NCBI GenBank assembly: GCA_035539075.1
Contig: DATLJB010000174.1
Span: 1 to 64,000, forward strand
Direction of reading: 5' to 3'
Length of the DNA stretch: 64,000 nucleotides
Origin: Dongia_B sp035539075
Lineage (GTDB): Bacteria > Pseudomonadota > Alphaproteobacteria > Dongiales > Dongiaceae
Below, in pieces: positions 32,459 to 41,036 of the stretch. The position numbers and the translations under genes were made by a program. The notes beneath the pieces are model-generated. The model did no database searches. It was not told the DNA's origin and worked only from the letters and a program-made list of their open reading frames with translations. Each line of letters opens with the position of its first letter. The first letter of the stretch is position 1.

Positions 32459-34515
32459 CGACTCCGAAATCCGTTCCGTCCGTTTCGGTTTCGTATACTC
32501 GGAACGGTAGTTCAACCAAGGCTAACGCCCTTGGAATGCGCCCGATGCAGGAGCGCGCCTATGAGAAGCGCGGCGAGCAGTACCTTCTCATCAAGTCACC
32601 GCCTGCATCCGGCAAGAGCCGTGCGCTTATGTTCATCGCACTCGACAAGCTCGCCAACCAGGGCGTGAAACAGGCCATCATCGTCGTTCCGGAAAAGAGT
32701 ATCGGCGCGAGCTTCCACGACGAGCCGCTGAGCAAGCTCGGTTTTTGGACCGACTGGCATGTCGAGCCGAAATGGAACCTCTGCGACGCGCCCGGCGCAG
32801 ATAATGGCGGCAAGGTCAACTCGGTCGAGGCGTTCCTAAAGAGCGATGATAAGGTGCTGGTCTGCACGCACGCCACCTTCCGCTTCGCCGTGGACAAATT
32901 CGGCGTGGAGGCATTCGACGACCGGTTGATCGCGGTGGATGAGTTCCACCATGTCTCCGCCAACCCCGACAACAAGCTCGGCTTGCACCTTGGGGCCTTC
33001 GTCGCCCGTGACAAGGCGCATATCGTCGCCATGACCGGATCATATTTCCGGGGCGATGCCGAAGCCGTGCTGGCTCCGCAGGACGAAGCCAAGTTCGATA
33101 TGGTCACCTACACCTATTATGAGCAGTTGAATGGCTATCAGTATCTCAAGCAGCTCGACATCGGCTATTTCTTCTATTCCGGCTCCTATGCCGACGACAT
33201 TCTCGCGGTGCTGAACCCCGCCGAGAAGACCATCATCCACATTCCCAGCGTCAATTCGCGCGAAAGCACAAAGGACAAAATTAGGGAGGTGGAGCATATC
33301 ATCGAGGCGTTGGGCGACTGGCAGGGCGTCGACGACGTTACCGGCTTCCAGTTAGTCAAGACAGCCGAAGGCCGAGTGCTGCGCATCGCCGACCTTGTGG
33401 ACGATGACGGCAGCAGGCGCGACCGCGTTTCCGCCGCGCTGAAAGATCCGACGCAGAAGAATAGCCGCGATCATGTGGACATCATCATCGCTCTCGGGAT
33501 GGCGAAAGAGGGCTTCGACTGGATATGGTGCGAGCACGCGCTCACGGTCGGCTATCGGTCGAGCCTGACTGAGATCGTGCAGATAATCGGCCGCGCCACT
33601 CGCGATGCGCCGGGCAAGACCCGCGCTCGCTTCACCAATCTGATCGCCGAGCCGGACGCTTCCGAAGAAGCCGTGACCGAGGCGGTCAACGACACGTTAA
33701 AGGCCATCGCCGCCAGCCTGTTAATGGAGCAGGTGCTCGCGCCTCGCTTCGAGTTCAAGCCCAAGAACCCGGCCAGCGGTCCGGTCGAGGGCTTCGACTA
33801 TGGCGAGGGCGGCTACGATCCCGACAAGTGCAATGTCGGCTTCAGCGAAGAGCGCGGCACCTTCCAGATCGAGATCAAGGGGTTGGCAGAACCGAAGAGC
33901 GAGGAGGCAACCCGCATCTGTCAGCAGGACTTGAATGAGGTAATCGCCGCCTTCGTGCAGGACAAAACCGCCATTGAGCGCGGCCTGTTCGATCAGGAGC
34001 TTGTGCCCGAGGAACTGACCCAGCTTCGCATGGGGAAAATCATCAAGGACAAATACCCGGAGCTGGACGATGAGGATCAGGAGGCTGTCCGTCAGCACGC
34101 GATCGCCGCTCTGAACCTGACCCAGAAAGCCAAGGAGGCCGCCCTGGGTGGGGCCGAGGGTGACGGCGAGAAAGGCGCGAATACCGCCTTCATCGAAGGC
34201 GTCCGCAAGTTTGCAATGGACGTGCGCGAATTGGACATCGACCTGATCGACCGCATCAACCCGTTCGGCGAAGCCTACGCCATTCTGTCCAAGGCCATGA
34301 CCGAGGAGAGCTTGAAGCAGGTCGCCGCCGTAATCGGGGCCAAGCGTGTCACCCTGACCGTGGAGGAAGCGCGCGAGCTGGCCAAGAGGGCCTTGAAGTT
34401 CAAGCAGGAGCGCGGACGGCTGCCGTCCATCACATCGCCCGACGCCTGGGAAAAGCGCATGGCCGAAGGCGTGGCTTTCCTCGCCCGCATGAAGGCGGAG
34501 GCCGCGCGTGTCTAA
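32455..34515 (+). CDS. Superfamily 2 DEAD/DEAH-type helicase of the defence operon
   Basis: 686 residues; the ATG at 32455 overlaps the preceding stop and has GGAGGGG upstream. SF2 motifs are visible: Walker A-like KSPPASGKS (47-55), DEFHH box at 162-166, motif III TGS at 194-196, and motif VI QIIGRATRD (376-384). The layout resembles the ResIII/type III Res helicase core without a fused nuclease, followed by about 280 mostly helical residues. It should translocate on DNA using ATP and deliver or regulate cleavage by the neighbouring nucleases. The last eight bases overlap the GTG start of the GIY-YIG gene. Confidence 0.88.
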   Translation: MTTPKSVPSVSVSYTRNGSSTKANALGMRPMQERAYEKRGEQYLLIKSPPASGKSRALMFIALDKLANQGVKQAIIVVPEKSIGASFHDEPLSKLGFWTDWHVEPKWNLCDAPGADNGGKVNSVEAFLKSDDKVLVCTHATFRFAVDKFGVEAFDDRLIAVDEFHHVSANPDNKLGLHLGAFVARDKAHIVAMTGSYFRGDAEAVLAPQDEAKFDMVTYTYYEQLNGYQYLKQLDIGYFFYSGSYADDILAVLNPAEKTIIHIPSVNSRESTKDKIREVEHIIEALGDWQGVDDVTGFQLVKTAEGRVLRIADLVDDDGSRRDRVSAALKDPTQKNSRDHVDIIIALGMAKEGFDWIWCEHALTVGYRSSLTEIVQIIGRATRDAPGKTRARFTNLIAEPDASEEAVTEAVNDTLKAIAASLLMEQVLAPRFEFKPKNPASGPVEGFDYGEGGYDPDKCNVGFSEERGTFQIEIKGLAEPKSEEATRICQQDLNEVIAAFVQDKTAIERGLFDQELVPEELTQLRMGKIIKDKYPELDDEDQEAVRQHAIAALNLTQKAKEAALGGAEGDGEKGANTAFIEGVRKFAMDVRELDIDLIDRINPFGEAYAILSKAMTEESLKQVAAVIGAKRVTLTVEEARELAKRALKFKQERGRLPSITSPDAWEKRMAEGVAFLARMKAEAARV

Positions 34516-35704
34516 GTTCACCGACGAAGACGATGCGCTTCTGGCTGAGCTTGGCGTCGAAGTCGAGACTAAGAAGGATGCTGCCCGGACCCCGCTCGAG
34601 GAACGGATCATCGCCGGTTTCGAGGAAATTCAGCGTTTCGTGACAGAGCACGGCCACGCACCCCGGCACGGTGAGGGCCGCAACATTTTCGAACGTCTTT
34701 ACGCCGTGCGGCTTGACCGGCTGCGGGCGCAGGAGGATTTCCGGGCGCTACTTGAAGCGCTTGACCATCAGGGGCTGTTGACAGGTGCGACGTCCACTCC
34801 AGCCGACAACGACATCAGCGATGATGAATTGCTGGCGCAGTTAGGCGTGGACGCCGCCCCAGACGACATCACCGAATTGCGGCATGTTCGCTCCGCCGCC
34901 GACAAACGCGCCGCCGAGGAAGTCGCCAACCGAGAACGATGCGAGGACTTCAGCCATTTCAAGCCGCTTTTCGATGCCGTGCAGAACGACATCGACACCG
35001 GCGCGCGCGTCACTCAGCCCATCCGCAAGGATGCGGGCTTCCTGAAAGCCGACATCCGAGCCGGGGAATTTTTCATCCTTGGCGGCCAGATCGCCTACGT
35101 CGCTGAAGTCGGCGAACTCTTCAAAGCGCCCAATGGCGAAAGCGACGCCCGCCTTCGCGTCATCTATTCAAACGCCACCGAGAGCAACTTGTTGCTCCGC
35201 TCCCTGCAGCGCGCGCTCTATAAGGATGAAGCCAGTCGCCGCGTATCGGAACCGAGCGCCGGGCCACTGTTCGCCGGCGAAAGCGAAGCCGACGACCTCC
35301 CCAGCGGCACCATCTATGTCCTGCGCAGCAAGTCGGATAACCCTATCGTTGCCGCCAACCGCGACCTCGTTCACAAGATCGGCGTCACTGGCGGCGATGT
35401 CGCCAGACGCATCGCCAATGCGAAGCTTGACCCGACCTTCCTGTTGGCTGACGTCGAAATCGTGGCAACCTACAAGCTGTTTAACATCGGCCGTACCAAA
35501 CTGGAAAACCTGATCCATCGCATCTTCGACCCAGCCCGGCTCGATATCGAGATCAAGGACAGGTTCGGCAATCCCGTGATTCCGCGCGAATGGTTCCTCG
35601 TGCCGCTGTTCGTCATCGACGACGCCGTGGAGAAGATCAAGGACGGCACGATCACCGGCTACGTCTATGATCCGAAAGCCGCAGCGTTGAGCCCAGCCAG
35701 ATAG
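34508..35704 (+). CDS. GIY-YIG nuclease-domain protein of the defence operon
   Basis: 398 residues, starting at a GTG inside the helicase gene. Residues 1-250 are acidic and of unknown fold; two similar short blocks (EDDALLAELGVE and DDELLAQLGVD) repeat near 8-18 and 105-115. The C-terminal domain is a GIY-YIG nuclease of the T5orf172/MUG113 group: TIYVLRS (268-274), HKIGVTGGDVARRI (289-302), and the metal-binding glutamate in KLENLIHRIF (E333). The tyrosine pattern is IYV..KIG, as in this subgroup. It is the most likely DNA-cutting effector of the operon. Overlap with the helicase suggests a physical complex. Confidence 0.87.
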   Translation: MSKFTDEDDALLAELGVEVETKKDAARTPLEERIIAGFEEIQRFVTEHGHAPRHGEGRNIFERLYAVRLDRLRAQEDFRALLEALDHQGLLTGATSTPADNDISDDELLAQLGVDAAPDDITELRHVRSAADKRAAEEVANRERCEDFSHFKPLFDAVQNDIDTGARVTQPIRKDAGFLKADIRAGEFFILGGQIAYVAEVGELFKAPNGESDARLRVIYSNATESNLLLRSLQRALYKDEASRRVSEPSAGPLFAGESEADDLPSGTIYVLRSKSDNPIVAANRDLVHKIGVTGGDVARRIANAKLDPTFLLADVEIVATYKLFNIGRTKLENLIHRIFDPARLDIEIKDRFGNPVIPREWFLVPLFVIDDAVEKIKDGTITGYVYDPKAAALSPAR

Positions 35705-35773
35705 AATGAAGTTGTGGTTGGGCGGTCGCTTCGATGATTGTCTCGACATCGCGGCGATATCATCGAAGCCCCA

Positions 35774-35870
35774 TGTAACTCTGTAACCGTGTAACGAGAT
35801 GTCCTGGAATTTGCCGTCCGCGAAGACGATGCGCCCGAGGCGAGGCAGGTTACAAAGTTACAGCGTTACA
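35774..35870. repeat. Symmetrical array of three TGTAAC and three GTTACA motifs
   Basis: TGTAAC occurs at 35774, 35782 and 35790, exactly 8 bases apart. Its reverse complement GTTACA occurs at 35849, 35857 and 35865, again 8 bases apart. The two trios face each other across 53 bases. The array sits in a 200-base gene-free gap between the converging defence operon and DUF927 gene. Spacing and symmetry suggest a cooperative protein-binding site, such as an island replication origin or partition site, rather than a terminator. Confidence 0.8.
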
Positions 35871-35905
35871 GATCCCGATGCCTGAGGAGTGATGGTGCGG
35901 GACCG

Positions 35906-37759
35906 CTAGACAGCGGTCCCGAGAATTGCTTCGGTAACGCAAAAGACCCGGGTGGGCGCGCCGTCAATCCTTACGACGCGGGTCATATTTCCATCGTTCC
36001 CGGCGATGAGGAATCCGCGGTCTCGAAGAACCTTTGCGACCGCCGTCGAGTCGAGGCCCTTGCATACGTCCATCCTGAACACGTCGGAAAGGAAGAGGAA
36101 TTCACGAGCGCCTTCATCGCCCTTGAACCAGCCAGCCATACTATGTGTCGGTGCAGAGCCAGCCGACCGATTCTTGGCTGTAAGCTGCGCAAAGCGGTTA
36201 GAACCATGCCGCTCCAGAAATGTCCTGACTTGATCGATCGCGGTCGTAATTTCATGCGCTTCGGTTCCGCCGCGTCGCTCAAGCCAGGCCTGAAAGCACG
36301 AGGCGGCAGCAGTATCGGCTTCTCCAGTTGGCCAAGGCAGAATGCCTAACTCGATTGCGAGTTCGCCGGCGGCGGCCGCGATCGCGAAACGGCTCGCCAC
36401 ACGGCTGACCTGCCCATCCGCCTGCGCTGGCGAGTTGGAGGTCAACCATGCCTGCCGCATGGCGACGACCTTGTCGCTGTTGGCTGACAGATCCTTGAAG
36501 AGACTGGCGAGGAATGCGTCGATGGCATGGCCGCTGTTGGCCTCACAAGCCGCCTTGAAGTTGCGTGCCAAGGAATCGCCATTCGCGAAGCCGTTCAGGG
36601 TGTCAAATATCCCGTATCCCTTTCCGGCATCGGCGGGGATTTCGACAAAGCGAACGAGTTGGCCGGCCATCGCTTTCTGACCTACCTCGGCCAGCTTTTC
36701 AGCAAGCCCGATCTCGCCGGTCGACAGAAGCATCAGACGCCATCTCATCGGCGCCTGGGCAATGGCCTCGCGGCTGCTGCGTGTCTTGCCGGTGCCGTTT
36801 CCGAGCATGTACGTCATGGCACCGGCGTCGTGGCCATTGACCTGGGAGAGTTCGTCGAGAATCAGGAGTCCGTCGTTCGATTGAGCAGCAATGGCTTCGC
36901 CGCCGTTGCCGGTGGTGTGCCAGGTCCTCATGGGAATGCCCCATACGGAGGCCGCCGCTCTGAGCGCGGTCGTCTTACCCGTCGAGCTGGCGCCAACGAA
37001 ATGGAATCCGCCTGAATCTTCCTTGACCACCTGACACAGGGGCGCTGCGAATGCAGCCGAAATGGCGAGGGCGATCCGCGTATTGCCGATGGCCGGCAGA
37101 GCAACGTGCTGCTGCCAGTCGGCGAGCGTTCCGTTCTCCGCCATCCGGTCTGCCGGGAAAGCGCGCGGCTGGAAGACGATCGGACGCTGTGGATTGCTTC
37201 CGTAGACGCGCTGTTCCGTTACGAAAGCATCGCCATGCCAGCCGACCTGATCGACGTTCGTGATAACCTTGTCTGTCTTGACCTTGATCAGATAGGTGCC
37301 CAAAAGTTCGGATACGTTGCGCGATAATTCGACGATGAGCCCGCGGTCGAGCAGCACCTGTCGGACGGCCGTCATGTTGCCGGCGACGAGGCTCAGAGAT
37401 ATGGCCAGCTCATGCGGGTTGCCCAGCGAGTCCTTCCAAGCGATCGCGACACCTCGGGCGTTGCCCTTTCCGCTATGTGTCAATCCGAGCACTTCAAACG
37501 GATCGCAGAGGCGAGTAGTTGGCTTGCCCTCTTCGAGGCCGCGGGCAAAGAGGCCATCCTTGCTCATGTGGAACCGGCCGAACGACAAGTATTTTGGCGG
37601 CTCGGTAGTCGGCGTCGCCGACGATATCGCCAAGACCTGTGTCTCGGATCCATCGGCACTGGCTTGTGCTGCTACGACGTTGGTCATGCTATTGTCGACC
37701 ACGTCGGACGTTGCCGCTGTGGAAAGTTCGCCGGCCTGCTTAGCATCGTGCTGATCCAT
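35906..37759 (-). CDS. DUF927-type ATPase, probable island replication helicase
   Basis: 617 residues from the ATG at 37759, which has an AGGAGGG site ten bases before; the frame is open to an ATG at 37786 that lies upstream of that site. The N-terminal 60 residues are disordered and Ala/Ser-rich. The DUF927 ATPase core has Walker A GASSTGKTT (about 256-264) and Walker B LLILDE (about 298-303). Proteins of this family are found on integrative elements and phages, often with primase functions, and are thought to be replicative helicases. A nearby six-motif repeat array at its 3' side could be its origin site. The role is inferred from family context. Confidence 0.82.
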   Translation of the reverse strand: MDQHDAKQAGELSTAATSDVVDNSMTNVVAAQASADGSETQVLAISSATPTTEPPKYLSFGRFHMSKDGLFARGLEEGKPTTRLCDPFEVLGLTHSGKGNARGVAIAWKDSLGNPHELAISLSLVAGNMTAVRQVLLDRGLIVELSRNVSELLGTYLIKVKTDKVITNVDQVGWHGDAFVTEQRVYGSNPQRPIVFQPRAFPADRMAENGTLADWQQHVALPAIGNTRIALAISAAFAAPLCQVVKEDSGGFHFVGASSTGKTTALRAAASVWGIPMRTWHTTGNGGEAIAAQSNDGLLILDELSQVNGHDAGAMTYMLGNGTGKTRSSREAIAQAPMRWRLMLLSTGEIGLAEKLAEVGQKAMAGQLVRFVEIPADAGKGYGIFDTLNGFANGDSLARNFKAACEANSGHAIDAFLASLFKDLSANSDKVVAMRQAWLTSNSPAQADGQVSRVASRFAIAAAAGELAIELGILPWPTGEADTAAASCFQAWLERRGGTEAHEITTAIDQVRTFLERHGSNRFAQLTAKNRSAGSAPTHSMAGWFKGDEGAREFLFLSDVFRMDVCKGLDSTAVAKVLRDRGFLIAGNDGNMTRVVRIDGAPTRVFCVTEAILGTAV

Positions 37760-37864
37760 CGTCCCGTTTCCCTCCTGCTGTTGCATCGTCGTGAAACGGA
37801 TGTTCGGTCGGCTCCCCTAGGCCATCCTCCACAATGGCGCATGGCAGATATGCAATTTTGCGGA

Positions 37865-39823
37865 TCAGGCTCGGCGAACGTAGGAGGCGAGATTAGCCCC
37901 AAGCCGTTCAAGGCGTCGCCGGACGTCGCCGCTGAGACGGTCGAGGCGGAAGGCAGTCTGACCTGGAGCGTCCATGATCCCGGCGAGGTCGAGGCCGGGG
38001 TAGTGGAGCTGCTTGAGGAACTTGTCGATCAGGGGCGCGAAGATCTTTCGCGAGCCGTAAATTTCCGAGACGTCGGCGTTGGCATGGCCCATCAGATAGT
38101 CCTGTTCGCGATCTTCGAAGCCGCCGCCGCGCAAGGCGTCTTTATAATTGTGCCGAAGACTGTAAAGAACCTTGGTTTCGGACTTTAGGCCAAGGCGGTC
38201 GAGGAACCGCTTTTCGGCATTGAACTCTTTGCTGATGTTGGACGAGTAGGTCCCGTCCGACGCGAGCTCAAGGTTCGGGAACAGGCGAGCTTTGCCTTCA
38301 CCGCGCATCTCCTGCACGTAATCCATAAAGCCGAGCGCTATCAAGACGGGATGCAACGGGATCGTCCTCCTCGCGGCGCGGGTCTTCAGCTTTTTGACGA
38401 TGTCTTCGGAGGCGTCAAGGTAGTCGTCCTGATCGATTTCATTCGTGACTTCGAGGCATGGGTAGTTGTCGACTTCCTTGACGTCGGCAAGGAGGCACTG
38501 ACCGAATTCTTGCGGCCTGAAGCCGCCGAAGAGCATGGCCAGGGGCACCCAGAAACGATGCCCGCGATCGAAATATCTGCCTCCGTGGTCATGCCAATGG
38601 TGCTTGGATTTCGACCCCACATAGAGTGGTGCTTTGACGATGCGGTTCAGCTCTTCGAGACTGAATGGAAGCCGGACGGCGTCGGCGGCGACGCGCTGGC
38701 TGATGTCGGCCTCGACATGAACGCGAGCGGCGATGTTCTCCTTGATGCCACCATTATCAAGAGCGTAGGCGAAGAGGGTCTTGATGAACGTCAGATAGCC
38801 GTTGTTGATCGTGTTCGGCGAAAGGGTTTGATATTTCTTGGTCGCACGGTTGACCTCAGCGGCCGCAACAATCGAGTCGAAGCCATGTTGACGGCTGTTG
38901 ATGGGCGTGTCTTCAAGTATGCTCTTGAGCTTGATGATGTCGACCTTGCGGTAGCTATGGACGGTCTTGTCGCCGGCGACGTCGATCAGCGCCCGCACGG
39001 CGGCGCGGTATTTGTCCGCGACCGATTTGCCTTTGGATTTCTTCGCAATTGCTGGATCGGCTAATGCTGCAGCTCGTTCGCTCGGCGATTTTCCGTCAAG
39101 GCCGCGCTTTGCGATAACCAGCTCTGCGAAATCCGAGAATTTCATGAGAGCGAGTTCGGTCAGTCCGGCAGCTTCCGCTTCGGCCGCCGTTGCCAAGGCC
39201 AGATGCTGCGTCAAGGCCGCTCCCTGAAGCGGCAGCGCCGGAGCTATTGAGGTCGGGGCTTGATCGAAAATGGGATCTGCCGATTTGCCGTAGAAAATGC
39301 CCTTGTCCCGCTCTTGTTGCCGTTGGATGGCGGCCACTTCCGCGCGGAGGACGAGCTCACATAGCTGATCAAATTCCGGGCTGTCTTCGCCTGATTCAAG
39401 TCCCGCCGCCCCGAGGAGGGAGGTCGCGCGCGGCTTGACGGCCGTGAAATCGAGGCAAGCCAGCTGACGGACACGGATATCCAGATCAGCCGCACGGCGG
39501 CTGACCGGCAGACGCTCAAAGGCGTCGGCGCCGCCGAGCAAGCGCCGTTCCTGGCGGTCCTGCTCGAGCAGTGCCTGAAAATGCGCCTTTGCCAGCCCTA
39601 TGATCTTTGCCGTCTCTAGCATCGGATTCCGACGAACGAATTCGAAAAGCTGGAGACAATGTTGTGCCGTCTTGAGGGAGCGGTTCCGGGCGATCGAGGG
39701 GATGCTCGTTTGGAGCGACAGCTTCAGTTCCTTGCGTCCGAAACGGCTGACGAGGTCTACAGGGACGCGGAGCCGGAAATGGTAATTTCCATGACGGCGA
39801 ATGACATTCGGGATGGCGGGCAT
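37865..39823 (-). CDS. int: Large tyrosine recombinase (island integrase)
   Basis: 652 residues from the ATG at 39823; the open frame extends 22 codons further without support. The N-terminal part (PNVIRRHGNYHFRLRVPVDL) is the DUF6538-type leader typical of long alphaproteobacterial integrases. The C-terminal catalytic domain has the arginine in GGFRPQEFGQ, the HxxR-like SLRHNYKDAL, GHANADVSE and the nucleophile tyrosine in SEIYGS. It integrates and excises the island at the caccctctccgcca repeat. The gene lies at the right end, 145 bases from the attachment repeat, with paired GTACCA motifs in the gap overlapping the upstream open frame. Confidence 0.92.
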   Translation of the reverse strand: MPAIPNVIRRHGNYHFRLRVPVDLVSRFGRKELKLSLQTSIPSIARNRSLKTAQHCLQLFEFVRRNPMLETAKIIGLAKAHFQALLEQDRQERRLLGGADAFERLPVSRRAADLDIRVRQLACLDFTAVKPRATSLLGAAGLESGEDSPEFDQLCELVLRAEVAAIQRQQERDKGIFYGKSADPIFDQAPTSIAPALPLQGAALTQHLALATAAEAEAAGLTELALMKFSDFAELVIAKRGLDGKSPSERAAALADPAIAKKSKGKSVADKYRAAVRALIDVAGDKTVHSYRKVDIIKLKSILEDTPINSRQHGFDSIVAAAEVNRATKKYQTLSPNTINNGYLTFIKTLFAYALDNGGIKENIAARVHVEADISQRVAADAVRLPFSLEELNRIVKAPLYVGSKSKHHWHDHGGRYFDRGHRFWVPLAMLFGGFRPQEFGQCLLADVKEVDNYPCLEVTNEIDQDDYLDASEDIVKKLKTRAARRTIPLHPVLIALGFMDYVQEMRGEGKARLFPNLELASDGTYSSNISKEFNAEKRFLDRLGLKSETKVLYSLRHNYKDALRGGGFEDREQDYLMGHANADVSEIYGSRKIFAPLIDKFLKQLHYPGLDLAGIMDAPGQTAFRLDRLSGDVRRRLERLGANLASYVRRA

Positions 39824-39865
39824 CGATCGCTTCCAGGCGGACGGTGGCACAGGCCGTCGTGGGCG

Positions 39866-39888
39866 ACGCGTACCACCGCTGTGTACCA
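39866..39888 (+). repeat. Right paired recombinase arm-type motifs
   Basis: GTACCA at 39870 and 39883 (13-bp period), the second within ctgtgtacca, identical to the left-end motif at 25333. Lies 80 bases inside the right attachment repeat, mirroring the 72 bases on the left. Confidence 0.5.
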
Positions 39889-39967
39889 AATGCCTGGAAG
39901 GGGCCTTGATTTAGAGAATCGGCATCAAATAAATCAATGCGTTAGACGGCAATCTGGCTGGTAGTCC

Positions 39968-39981
39968 CACCCTCTCCGCCA
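39968..39981 (+). repeat. Right attachment-site repeat of the island
   Basis: caccctctccgcca, identical to 25247-25260. The preceding agtc plus this core reads like the T-arm and acceptor 3' side of tRNA-Ser. Confidence 0.7.
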
Positions 39982-40240
39982 ATTTCCTCAGTTTCTCAGC
40001 CTTGGGGCGCCTCAAACTGCTTTAAATGCGAATGATAACAAGCTGTTGCTTTCTCCGCGGCGTATCTGAGCGTCGCCGCGCCTTGGCTGCGGCGATCGCT
40101 CCATTTCATTCGCCAGCGCAATTCTCTGCTGATGGTGGTGCCATCAAGACAGCGATGCTCTCGTCGAACTTGGCGCGTCACTATTAAGTCTGTCCGGTCG
40201 CATTGCTCGTCGCGTTTCTCTTGGACCGCACCGGAAAGTC
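39982..40240. other. Junction between island and chromosome, nothing recognised
   Basis: About 260 bases with a short minus-strand ORF (39996-40181) that lacks a ribosome-binding site and motifs. It lies between the right attachment repeat and the TetR stop. Confidence 0.3.
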
Positions 40241-40819
40241 TCAGCGCTTGGCGAGGCCATCGACAAAGACATCTACAAGGCGCAGCGCATTCGGCTGCCA
40301 GTCCGTTGCGCCCTGCGAATAGAAGATGCCAAAGAGGGTGCGCAACAGATCTTCCGGCGGGATATCGGCGCGCATCTTTCCCGCCGCGACCGCGCGTTCA
40401 AGCAGCAGGCCGACCGCATTGGTGAGCCGCTCGAAGGAATAGGCCTTCAGTTCCGAAGAACCATGGGCGACCAGTTGGAGTCCTTCGATCATGCCTTTCT
40501 TGGCGGCGACCAGGCGGACATTGGCTTGAAGCCATTTTCGCAGCGCCTCGACCGGATCGCCGTCGCGGGCAAGTTGCTCGGCCAGTTCGCCAAGAAGGTC
40601 GACCTCATGGCGGTAGACGGCTTCGAACAGGGCCTCCCGGGTCGGAAAATGCCGGTAGAGCGTCCCGATCCCGACGCCGGCCAGGCGCGCGACCGCCTCC
40701 AGGCTCGCCTGCGGACCGCCGGTGCTGAAGATCTGCGTTGCTGCCTCAAGCAGGAGTTCTCGATTGCGGATCGAATCGGCGCGCGGTTTGCGGGTTGTTT
40801 TTGCAGTCTCTCGTGCCAT
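40241..40819 (-). CDS. TetR-family repressor next to the aldehyde oxidase genes
   Basis: 192 residues with the TetR helix-turn-helix at about 18-66 (LLLEAATQIFSTGG, then LEAVARLAGVGIGTLYRHFP) and a C-terminal ligand domain of the SbtR-like class. The gene is divergent from the paoABC-type operon; the 217-base gap contains a strong promoter whose spacer is occupied by a perfect dyad. It probably represses aldehyde oxidase expression until an aldehyde or related compound is bound. Confidence 0.92.
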   Translation of the reverse strand: MARETAKTTRKPRADSIRNRELLLEAATQIFSTGGPQASLEAVARLAGVGIGTLYRHFPTREALFEAVYRHEVDLLGELAEQLARDGDPVEALRKWLQANVRLVAAKKGMIEGLQLVAHGSSELKAYSFERLTNAVGLLLERAVAAGKMRADIPPEDLLRTLFGIFYSQGATDWQPNALRLVDVFVDGLAKR

Positions 40820-40862
40820 TTCTTTAAAACCGCGCTCTTTTCCTCACGATAAACTTCCCTCT

Positions 40863-40890
40863 TGATAAACGGAGGATGCCTCCGTATAAA
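40863..40890 (+). promoter_or_regulatory. Promoter with TetR operator in the spacer
   Basis: ttgata (40863) and tataaa (40885) are separated by 16 bases. The spacer plus one base contains acggagg-atg-cctccgt, a perfect 7+7 dyad at 40869-40885. A repressor bound here would block polymerase. It points toward the aldehyde oxidase genes, leaving a leader of about 140 bases. Confidence 0.65.
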
Positions 40891-41036
40891 TAAATCGCCC
40901 CTGGGGAAACTGCAAAGGCAGATACCCCGGTTCGGGTCGGCGGGCCGTTCACGTCAGATCGCTTCCCGTTGCCGCATCCTCAGCCGCTCTTCGGCGGCTT
41001 CGATCCATATATCAAAAACACTGAATGGAGTACCAC

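Larger units (their letters stand above)
25247..39981. mobile_element. Integrative mobilizable genomic island (about 14.7 kb)
   Basis: Bounded by the direct 14-bp repeat caccctctccgcca at 25247-25260 and 39968-39981. Inside each end lie paired GTACCA motifs at 13-bp period. The island carries a large tyrosine recombinase at its right end, a DUF927-type ATPase, a MobA/MobL relaxase with two small neighbours, and a restriction-like cargo operon. It has no type IV secretion genes, so it would need a helper for transfer. The repeat resembles the 3' end of a tRNA-Ser gene, a common integration target, but no whole tRNA is seen here. Confidence 0.8.

Noticed and set aside
35774..35870. CRISPR array
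   Set aside because: The repeat unit is only 6-8 bases with no spacers of regular length; it is an inverted set of short motifs. No CRISPR array was seen anywhere in the window.
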